From: CALOAD01 sp942491415
Lineage (GTDB): Bacteria > Cyanobacteriota > Vampirovibrionia > Gastranaerophilales > CALOAD01
Assembly: GCA_942491415.1 (NCBI GenBank)
Contig: CALOAD010000009.1
Coordinates: 1 to 64,000 of the forward strand
Length of the DNA stretch: 64,000 nucleotides
Direction: 5' to 3'
How positions within the stretch are numbered: the first letter of the stretch is position 1; every line of letters begins with the position of its first letter. The notes below the pieces were generated by a model. That model did no database searches, was not told the DNA's origin, and was given only the letters and a program-made list of their open reading frames with translations. A program made the translations under genes and the position numbers. Positions 57,823-64,000 of the stretch are shown here, piece by piece.

Positions 57823-58534
57823 TTTTTATAACTGCCTTTTTGTTAAAGATATTTTCTATAAGTTGAGTTTGATTATTTTCTTTTAACCCGTTTTTTAATC
57901 TTAAACAAGACTCACAAAATCCGCAATGATTTTTTGAATCAGAATAACAACTTCTAATCACTTCGAGTGGAACATTATGTTTGATGGCTAATTCGACTAT
58001 TTCTTTTTTGCAATAATCTATTAAAGGAGCGATAACTTGAGGTTGTTTTTGTGTTGAAAAAATCATTAATTCGCTTGCTTTTTCAACAAAATCTTTTGTG
58101 TTATCAGAAAAAGTTGCAGCCTCTTCTTTATTTGCGCCTAAAATAATAAAAGAAAAATCATAACTATCCGCAAAACAAGCTGCAATATTCAAAAAAAGAG
58201 CGTTTCTATTAGGAATCCATACATTTTTTGCCGAATTTACAGTTATTTCTGAGTTTTTTAGATTTTCTATGCCTATTTTAGGTATTTGTTTAGAATTATT
58301 CACAAGGGCTGTTTGTGTTATTGCTTTCAGCCAAGGCAGTTCAATGACTTTATGTTCAACGTTATAATAATTTGCTATTTTTTTTGAGGCTTCTATTTCT
58401 TGTTTTGAAGCTTTTTGACCGTAATCAAAAGTGAGAGCCAGTTTAATATCTTGCTCTTTTTTTAAAATGGCAAGACTTACCACTGAATCTAAACCGCCTG
58501 AAAGTAAAATGATTGATTTTTTTTTACTGCTCAT
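57803..58534 (-). CDS. queC: 7-cyano-7-deazaguanine synthase
   Basis: 243-aa ATP-dependent ligase making preQ0 from CDG. The PP-loop is IILLSGGLDSVVSL (about 8-21); the zinc site is the C-x7-C-x2-C-x2-C cluster in CYSDSKNHCGFCESCLRLKN (Cys about 202-216). WIPNRNALFLNIAA is typical of QueC. It overlaps the DUF366 gene after it and the HEAT-repeat gene before it (11 bases), so the three form one operon. QueD, QueE and QueF are not in the window. Confidence 0.95.
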   Translation of the reverse strand: MSSKKKSIILLSGGLDSVVSLAILKKEQDIKLALTFDYGQKASKQEIEASKKIANYYNVEHKVIELPWLKAITQTALVNNSKQIPKIGIENLKNSEITVNSAKNVWIPNRNALFLNIAACFADSYDFSFIILGANKEEAATFSDNTKDFVEKASELMIFSTQKQPQVIAPLIDYCKKEIVELAIKHNVPLEVIRSCYSDSKNHCGFCESCLRLKNGLKENNQTQLIENIFNKKAVIKNETKIS

Positions 58535-59492
58535 CGTTATTTTGTTCTTCTTCTGAATCTTGTATTTCTTCTAAAATAATATCTATTTCGTCTTTACACC
58601 AACCGGCTAAATTTTCTTTATGGTAAAGCTCTTTGATATAATCTTCGCCCATTACATTATATATAGCAATAACTGCACCTCTTGCCACATCCTCCTCTTG
58701 GTCTTCAAGCATTTTTTCAATTAAAGGCAGCACTTCTTCGTCATTTAGTTCAGAAAGGGCTTCAATAGCACCCAGTCTGATATATGGGGCTTCATCAATC
58801 AAGGCGTTTTTTAAAACCCTGATAGTTTTATTGTCATTTATTCCTATTTTTCCTATAGCTTCGATTACACGTTCTTTTAAAAATGTAAATTTATCTATAA
58901 GACCTTTTTTTGTTTCCAGAATGCTTACAAGTGGGTCTAAAGCTCTTATATCACCTAATTGTCCCAGTGCTTTTGCTGCTGATTCTCTTACATAAACAGA
59001 TTTTTCGTCTTCATCTGAAACAACATCTATTAGAGGAGCTACAGCATAATTACTGCCTACTTTTCCGAGTGATTCGGCGCAATTGAGCCTTAGTTTGTAA
59101 TTTTCGCCTTTTGAGTTTAAAACGTACAATAAGGGTAATACTGCTTTATTATCATTTATTCCCCCTAGAATTTTTGCAGCAAGGCATCTTACTTTAAGAT
59201 ATTCATCCTGTTTTTTTTCTGAATTTTTAAATTTTTCTTTCCAGATTAAAAGTTCAGAAAGAGCATCTATTGAATCAATAGAATTGTATTTTGCTGTTAG
59301 CCTTACAAGGTATAAAAGAATTTGAGGATCTGTTTCTTCTTGTAGGAAAAAATTTACAACCTCAATAAACTGATCTTTAGGGAATCCTTCGACGCTTCTT
59401 AAAAGATTCAGATGATCATTTGTTTCGAGACCTTTATTTATCTTAAATTCTTCAGCTAGTTGAAGCAGGCTTTCTTTTCTGTTTTCGTTCAT
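58524..59492 (-). CDS. HEAT-repeat protein
   Basis: 322-aa protein of helical HEAT/PBS-lyase-type repeats, about eight units from residue 60 to 310: KAVLPLLYVLNSKGENYKLR, VRESAAKALGQLGDIRALDPL and IRLGAIEALSELNDEEVLPL show the A-A-x-A-L-G/I-D pattern. The tail is acidic (EEIQDSEEEQNNDEQ). Such repeats bind proteins or, in phycobilisome lyases, chromophores; no cofactor site is apparent here. It is coupled to queC by an 11-base overlap. Confidence 0.88.
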   Translation of the reverse strand: MNENRKESLLQLAEEFKINKGLETNDHLNLLRSVEGFPKDQFIEVVNFFLQEETDPQILLYLVRLTAKYNSIDSIDALSELLIWKEKFKNSEKKQDEYLKVRCLAAKILGGINDNKAVLPLLYVLNSKGENYKLRLNCAESLGKVGSNYAVAPLIDVVSDEDEKSVYVRESAAKALGQLGDIRALDPLVSILETKKGLIDKFTFLKERVIEAIGKIGINDNKTIRVLKNALIDEAPYIRLGAIEALSELNDEEVLPLIEKMLEDQEEDVARGAVIAIYNVMGEDYIKELYHKENLAGWCKDEIDIILEEIQDSEEEQNNDEQ

Positions 59493-59589
59493 ATAGCAAT
59501 CATTTTAGTGCACTAACAGTACTTATTTAATTACATAAAAATAATAATCTATCAAGTTTATAAGAATAAGTTATTGACAAAAATGAAAA

Positions 59590-61146
59590 TTATTTTGCAT
59601 TTGAATAATCGGTTAAAGGTAAGTCTACAGTAATTGGAGCATGGTCAGACAGAGGAGTTTTGAGATAATAGTTTAATTCGTATAATGTTCTGCCAAAATG
59701 CGGAGCTAAAGCTGAACTCGACGCTTTTTTATTACTTTTGTCGTAATATGCCTTAACAAATATCCAGTCAAGTTTATATTTTGCTAATCCGTAATGTTTT
59801 TGGAATATAAAAGTAGGTTTAAATTTAAAATAACCTTTATCGTTGGAATTTGCCAAAAATGTGCCTTTTCCGTTTATTGATCGTTCTTTATCACCCCTTG
59901 TATCAAAATAATAACCATCTTTGAATTTTGTGTTTTTAATAAGCTTGAAAAAACCGTGCTCGGGATTAGGAGCGAAAAAAGGGATGCTTAAAGAAGTTGG
60001 ATTTCGAGTGCTTCTGATGAAGTTGACAAAATAAGAAGAGCTGTTGATTAAAAGTGCGTAAGGATTACCATCCAGCAAAATAGCTTTTCCTATGAAATGA
60101 ACATCGGTTAATTTTTGTTTAATTGTTTTAGTTACTGAAATCGAGCTTCCATCTTTCATTGTGGTATTAAAATCACCGGCAAGAATTATCGGATTCTTTT
60201 TTTCTTTTAGTTTGTTTAATAAAAATTCTAGTTGTTTTTTTCTGTTTTTAGGCTCGGTTCTGTTTTCTATGTGGGTAGAAACAACAGTGACGGGAGTGTT
60301 GAGGTTTGGGATTTTTATATCTGCGACAAGAGCAATTCTTCCACCTACTCTTATTTCCCTTAATACTCCTTCTTTTAGGATTTTTTTAGCTGAAGTTCTT
60401 CTTATTTCTTCTAAAAAAGAAATTTTTTCTTTTTCACTATGGTACCAATCGTATACTTTTGGAAGTCTTATTATTTCGACATTCATGATAGGGAATTTGC
60501 TCAAAATAGCATTTCCGTGGAGTCCTTTATATCTTTCTTTGTCTATTTTTTTGATATTTAAAGTATCTTGCAAAAGATTTTCTTCTGACCAAAAATAATC
60601 TTCTAAGCCGAGATGACAAGGATCAACTTCAAGAAATTCGACTCCGTATGCAAAATTATATCCTCCTGCTTTTGCGATTTCTTTGACAATATTTTTATAT
60701 TTTGTGCGAGGCATGCCGATATCAACTTCGTTTAGTACAATAATATCGGAATTACTTATTAGCTTTAGTTGTTCTACAACAGTATAAAAATCTTCAGGAT
60801 CTTGTAATTCTTTTATAAGAGAAGCTGATGATGTGAATATTTTTTGGATTCTTTCCAGTTGATGCCCTCTACCTAGGTTCCAGCTGGCAACTCTTATATA
60901 AGGTCCTATTTTAGTGCTTTTTTTAATCCTGTGTTTTATGTTTTTATTTTCAACAAAAGGTGTGTTTAAAAGCATGAAAACTTTTGATTTTGTTGGTTCA
61001 GGTTGAATTTTGCTGTTTGAAAGGTTTGTAAATTCTTGGAATGTTATATTTCCAAGAATATCAGGAGTTTCGGAGGCAAAAGATCCCTGGTAAAAGGTTA
61101 AGCAAATTAAAATTGATAAAAATATTTTTAAAGATTTTTCCAGCAT
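59590..61146 (-). CDS. Secreted endonuclease/exonuclease/phosphatase-fold protein
   Basis: 518-aa protein with an N-terminal signal peptide (KSLKIFLSILICLTFYQGSFA, cleavage near SFA-SE). The EEP fold motifs appear in order: VASWNLGRG (Asn, about 90), IIVLNEVDIG (metal Glu), PIILAGDFNTTM (Asp/Asn, about 325) and a final LSDHAPITVDL (Asp-His). Substrate could be extracellular DNA, phosphoinositide or lipid; EEP proteins vary too much to say. Insertions between the motifs make it longer than the usual 300 aa. Confidence 0.85.
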   Translation of the reverse strand: MLEKSLKIFLSILICLTFYQGSFASETPDILGNITFQEFTNLSNSKIQPEPTKSKVFMLLNTPFVENKNIKHRIKKSTKIGPYIRVASWNLGRGHQLERIQKIFTSSASLIKELQDPEDFYTVVEQLKLISNSDIIVLNEVDIGMPRTKYKNIVKEIAKAGGYNFAYGVEFLEVDPCHLGLEDYFWSEENLLQDTLNIKKIDKERYKGLHGNAILSKFPIMNVEIIRLPKVYDWYHSEKEKISFLEEIRRTSAKKILKEGVLREIRVGGRIALVADIKIPNLNTPVTVVSTHIENRTEPKNRKKQLEFLLNKLKEKKNPIILAGDFNTTMKDGSSISVTKTIKQKLTDVHFIGKAILLDGNPYALLINSSSYFVNFIRSTRNPTSLSIPFFAPNPEHGFFKLIKNTKFKDGYYFDTRGDKERSINGKGTFLANSNDKGYFKFKPTFIFQKHYGLAKYKLDWIFVKAYYDKSNKKASSSALAPHFGRTLYELNYYLKTPLSDHAPITVDLPLTDYSNAK

Positions 61147-61289
61147 TTTTTATTCTCAATACCCATACAATATAAGTAAAACACAATAAAAAGTTATAGA
61201 CAAAAAAAATAGAGTGTTGAGGTATTAAAAGATTCTTTCATATCCTCTCAGGTGATTTATTAAATAAAAAATTTTGTAAAAATATTCAG

Positions 61290-62201
61290 ATGACTTATTC
61301 TCATAAAGGACATGCTCATATAATTTCAAATGCTCAAATAGCAAAGCGTTTGGGAGTTATTTTAATACTTACATTTAGTTATATGTGTGCTGAGATAATA
61401 GGTGGATATCTCACGAATAGTCTTGCTCTTTTGGCAGATGCCGGGCATATGTTTAGTGATGTGGTTGCTATATCACTTTCTTTGTTCGCCAATTGGCTTT
61501 CATCTAAACCGGCTACTTCAAAAAGAACGTATGGTTTTGTGAGGGCAGAAATACTTGCTGCTTTTATCAATGGAATAATGTTAATAGGAATTGCACTTAT
61601 AATAGTTCATAAAGCTTATTTGAGAATATTAACCCCTCCTGAAGTGCTTGCCCCGGCAATGATTTTGGTGGCTACGGGAGGTCTTTTTGTAAATATAATA
61701 GGATTTTGTTTATTAAGTAAAATAAGTGCAAAAAATATAAACGTAGAAGGTTCATTGTTGCATATATTTGGGGATTTGTTAGGGTCTATAGGTGCGATAT
61801 TGGCTGGTTTAATAATTTGGATTTGGGGTTATAATCTTGCTGACCCTATTATTAGTGTTGTTATTGCTTTTTTAATATTAATAAGTGCTTCCAGTCTTGT
61901 TGTGAGGGCAACAAATATTTTGCTTGAGGCTGCTCCTTCTCATATAGATGTTGATAGGATAAGAAAAGAAATAATAAATATAAAAGGAGTTAAAAGTATT
62001 CATGAGTTGCATGTTTGGAGCATCTCAACGCATCAAATCGCTTTGAGCGTTCATATTATAACAAATGGTGTCAATAGAGATGAAAAACTCTGTGAAATAA
62101 AAGATATGCTAAAGTTAAAATTTAATATTTTTCACTCGACGATACAAATGGAATCAAATGGGTTTTGCAATAGAAGTTGTGATTTTATGGAAGGAGATTA
62201 A
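61290..62201 (+). CDS. Cation diffusion facilitator (zinc-type CzcD/ZitB-like)
   Basis: 303-aa, six-helix metal/proton antiporter. The metal site is two H-x3-D motifs: GHMFSDVVAI (helix 2, about 50) and HIFGDLLGSIG (helix 5, about 155), the HD-HD arrangement of Zn/Cd/Co exporters. The N-terminus carries a few His residues (SHKGHAHI), and the cytoplasmic tail ends in a Cys-containing CNRSCDF. No metal-responsive regulator is adjacent. Confidence 0.92.
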   Translation: MTYSHKGHAHIISNAQIAKRLGVILILTFSYMCAEIIGGYLTNSLALLADAGHMFSDVVAISLSLFANWLSSKPATSKRTYGFVRAEILAAFINGIMLIGIALIIVHKAYLRILTPPEVLAPAMILVATGGLFVNIIGFCLLSKISAKNINVEGSLLHIFGDLLGSIGAILAGLIIWIWGYNLADPIISVVIAFLILISASSLVVRATNILLEAAPSHIDVDRIRKEIINIKGVKSIHELHVWSISTHQIALSVHIITNGVNRDEKLCEIKDMLKLKFNIFHSTIQMESNGFCNRSCDFMEGD

Positions 62202-62233
62202 CTCTACTCCTTTTTTATGATTTTTTTCAAAAA

Positions 62234-62263
62234 AATTTTGCACATGCCGGCATGTGCAAAATT
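62234..62263. repeat. 30-base perfect palindrome holding two overlapping CCGGCATG octamers
   Basis: Two 15-base halves centred on CCGG (62247-62250): AATTTTGCACATGCC and its complement. It contains CATGCCGG (62243-62250) and CCGGCATG (62247-62254). It may act as terminator after the CDF gene. The octamer also occurs at 4601, 5611, 11707 (reverse), 17400, 18333, 23915, 26321, 31322, 33647, 34861 (reverse), 47185, 48862 and 55286 (first base given). Confidence 0.9.
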
Positions 62264-62311
62264 CTTGTATAAATAGTGTTTTAATCTTAATTCAATGTTT
62301 AAGATATTTTT

Positions 62312-62338
62312 TAAAATACTTTTTTTAGAGGATGATAC
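62312..62338 (+). promoter_or_regulatory. Candidate FliA (sigma-28)-type promoter
   Basis: TAAA (62312-62315), exactly 15 bases, then GATGATAC (62331-62338), against TAAA-N15-GCCGATAA (five of eight in the -10). It precedes the flagellar fliJ-fliK genes by about 70 bases. AT-richness makes chance matches common. Confidence 0.3.
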
Positions 62339-62406
62339 CAATGCTATATATAGGGTAAGCTTCTTATGTTGATTTTATAAGACTTTGGTTTAGGTCGAGG
62401 TTATGG

Positions 62407-62856
62407 GTGAAAAAGTTCAAATTTAGATTGCAAAATGTTCTCGAAGCAAGGGAGAAAGCTTTTGAGGATCGTCAGCTTGAATTGGCGGAATTGCAAGGAA
62501 TATTGTTAACACAGACAAAACATCTGGAATCACTTTATACCAAGCAAGACAATACAAAAAAGAGTCTTGAAAACCTTTTAAGTGAATCTGAAACTATAGA
62601 CTTTTTAATGATCGAAAGCCATAAAAATCACATCGATTCTCTTTCAAAAGAGATTCAAAACCAACATAAGATTATTGTAAATACCGAATCAGAGGTTGAG
62701 GGTAAGAAAAAAGAGGTTTTGGAAGCCTTAAAAGCAAAAACAATGATCGAAAAACTTAAAGAAAAAGATTATAAAGCTTTTTTGAAAGATTTCGAGCAAA
62801 AACAAGCAAAAGAAATAGACGACATCGCATTAAGCAGATACGGGAAAACATTTTAA
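62407..62856 (+). CDS. fliJ: Flagellar export protein FliJ
   Basis: 149-aa coiled-coil protein of the flagellar type III export apparatus. KFKFRLQNVLEAREKAFEDRQLELAE (split at about residue 15) is the family's N-terminus; near-continuous heptads follow, as expected for the FliJ antiparallel coiled coil that fits into the ATPase ring. The start is GTG 62407 with GAGG six bases upstream. It is followed 20 bases later by the fliK-like gene, the usual flagellar order. Confidence 0.88.
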   Translation: MKKFKFRLQNVLEAREKAFEDRQLELAELQGILLTQTKHLESLYTKQDNTKKSLENLLSESETIDFLMIESHKNHIDSLSKEIQNQHKIIVNTESEVEGKKKEVLEALKAKTMIEKLKEKDYKAFLKDFEQKQAKEIDDIALSRYGKTF

Positions 62857-62876
62857 ACTTGGAGAATAGGGGAGTT

Positions 62877-64000
62877 ATGTCAGGTTTACAATCAATTATA
62901 AATGTAGCTACAGGACTATCTAATAAAGATAGTCAAAGTCAAGAATTAAAAATTTCAAACAATGAAAAAGAACGCTTTAATAAGCTTTTTGAAAGTGCCG
63001 AAAAAAGCTATAACAGTTCATTTGATAAGGTGTCTCAAGAACATGTTAAATCTCAAGTTAAAGATGATAAGTCTTATGAAATAAAAGATAATGAATATGA
63101 AAAGTATAAGCTTCAGCAAGAACCTGAGGCTAAAGATGATCTTGAAGTAAAAGAAAAACAACCTGAAACTAAAAAAGAGACTTCTTTTGAAAAAGAATGT
63201 GAAAAAGAAGATTTAACACAAAACGAAGAAAATCAAACAAAAGATTCTGAAAACTTAGAAAAGACAGAGGAAAAACACGAAAAACACGAAAAACAGGAAA
63301 AACAGGAAGAGAATAAAGAAAATAAAGAAGTAACGGATAAAGAACAAGAAAAGACTGATAAAAAATCAACAACGCAACAAACTAAAGTTACGTCAAAAGT
63401 CATAATAGCAGATTCTAATTTAATTAATACAATTAAAGTTGATGTACAAGTGGCAAAAACATCGGAAGTTGTTGCGACGAAAAAAGCACCTGTTAATCTT
63501 CAACAACAGGCTAAAAATCAACAAAAAGTAAAACCGGAAGTGCAGGCGAAAGCAAAAACAGCAACTAATTCAGAAACCGTTCAAAATACAGCTAAACAAG
63601 CCACAAAAAATGAAAATATAGCTGTTCAAGTTGCAAAAGACCAGAAGGTTGATCTTAAGTTTGATAATAAAGAACAAGCAAGCAAAATAAAGAATAAGCA
63701 GGCAATTGCTGAAGATTTAAAGCCACAAATAACAAAGGTTGAGGTAAGTCAGGATTCGAGTGCAAATCTTTCTCAAAATAATACAAAGCAGGATACCAAA
63801 GGACAAAATCAAGCTGTCAAACTTTCAGTATCTTCTATGAACAATAATGATAGTACTTTAGCTAAAATGCACTTTGAGAAAATAGCTTCTTTTGATAAAG
63901 CAATGAGTGCAAAACAACCATTACCTAATGAAAAAACGGTTATGGGGCAAGTTTCTGAAAAATTATCACAATTAAATGAAGGCTCATCAAAAGTTTCAAT
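62877..64000 (+). CDS. fliK: Flagellar hook-length control protein FliK, N-terminal part (runs off the window)
   Basis: An open frame from ATG 62877 (GGGGAG upstream) runs past the window end, 374 codons so far, with no stop. The visible part is a Lys/Glu/Gln/Asn-rich, disordered 'ruler' with tandem KHEKHEKQEKQE-type repeats (about residues 130-150), as in FliK/hook-length proteins. The last visible residues (MGQVSEKLSQLNEGSSKVS) look like the beginning of the conserved FliK C-terminal domain. Position after fliJ supports the call; the diagnostic C-terminal core lies outside the window. Confidence 0.78.
   Translation, partial: MSGLQSIINVATGLSNKDSQSQELKISNNEKERFNKLFESAEKSYNSSFDKVSQEHVKSQVKDDKSYEIKDNEYEKYKLQQEPEAKDDLEVKEKQPETKKETSFEKECEKEDLTQNEENQTKDSENLEKTEEKHEKHEKQEKQEENKENKEVTDKEQEKTDKKSTTQQTKVTSKVIIADSNLINTIKVDVQVAKTSEVVATKKAPVNLQQQAKNQQKVKPEVQAKAKTATNSETVQNTAKQATKNENIAVQVAKDQKVDLKFDNKEQASKIKNKQAIAEDLKPQITKVEVSQDSSANLSQNNTKQDTKGQNQAVKLSVSSMNNNDSTLAKMHFEKIASFDKAMSAKQPLPNEKTVMGQVSEKLSQLNEGSSKVS

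Noticed and set aside
63280..63330. Tandem AAACACGAAAA-type repeats as a separate repeat element
   Set aside because: They lie in frame within the Lys/Glu/His-rich ruler segment of the fliK-like gene and are explained by its protein repeats.
1..64000. CRISPR arrays, insertion sequences, prophage or rRNA
   Set aside because: No regularly spaced repeats, transposase motifs, phage structural genes or rRNA-like stretches were seen.

Overview
The window looks like a chromosome segment of a flagellated, low-G+C (roughly one third G+C), Gram-negative, probably heterotrophic bacterium of the non-photosynthetic cyanobacterial sister lineage (Melainabacteria/Vampirovibrionia, possibly Gastranaerophilales-like). 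The taxonomic call is inference. It rests on outer-membrane genes (lpxK, an Mla/MCE lipid transporter, a heptosyltransferase-like GT9), flagellar genes, Tad-type pilus proteins, an arginine dihydrolase-like protein that resembles the catalytic domain of cyanobacterial ArgZ/AgrE, and several orphan proteins, two of which share an N-terminal NFKG motif. No photosynthesis gene, phage, IS element, rRNA or CRISPR array was seen. There is one tRNA, tRNA-Arg(CCG).

Layout. 1-2 kb: two Tad pilus genes (minus). 2.3-10.6 kb: pheA, a VanZ-like gene, an orphan disordered protein, then a long plus-strand run of UbiA-type prenyltransferase, mlaE, mlaF, mlaD, lpxK and a GT9 glycosyltransferase, which together suggest envelope and quinone biogenesis. 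10.6-19.3 kb: pyruvate kinase (minus), the arginine dihydrolase-like gene, an orphan membrane protein, a candidate aminofutalosine deaminase, an M16 peptidase and a type IV pilin-like protein. 19.4-26.6 kb: a Dps-like ferritin, a strongly signalled 53-aa orphan gene, recA, a two-Rossmann orphan, an APC transporter, a small lipoprotein and a DUF1007/NicO metal-export pair.

26.7-27.5 kb is a gene-free, hairpin-rich stretch. 27.5-34.6 kb holds a second MCE protein, apt, a ZorA/ZorB-like ion-channel pair and, divergent from the pair, a 1175-aa zinc-ribbon/cyclase-like/ATPase-like/TPR protein whose catalytic motifs look lost. 36.1-38.2 kb is a flagellar filament-assembly operon (flagellin-core-like protein, FlaG, FliS, FliT-like). 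Then come folC, a NarL-type regulator, a DprA-like protein, a PcrA/UvrD helicase, a small regulatory module (two mini-HTH paralogues and a 67-aa protein around a long inverted repeat) and valS.

47.8-64 kb: an orphan NFKG-tagged gene pair, a TPR lipoprotein-like or periplasmic protein, speD, an autoregulated-looking XRE regulator, a DUF1858 protein, a bifunctional nuclease, ppdK, a class II aldolase, a SPOR protein, DUF366-queC-HEAT, an EEP-fold hydrolase, a zinc-type CDF transporter and the start of another flagellar cluster (fliJ, fliK).

The most unusual signals are (1) the octamer CCGGCATG, found by eye 14 times where base composition predicts well under one, suggesting a HIP-like or DNA-uptake-like iterated word; (2) the orphan ZorAB-like stator next to a degenerate cyclase/STAND-like protein, a possible undescribed membrane-energised sensing module; and (3) operator-like inverted repeats in front of small HTH genes, one of which spans the start codon.
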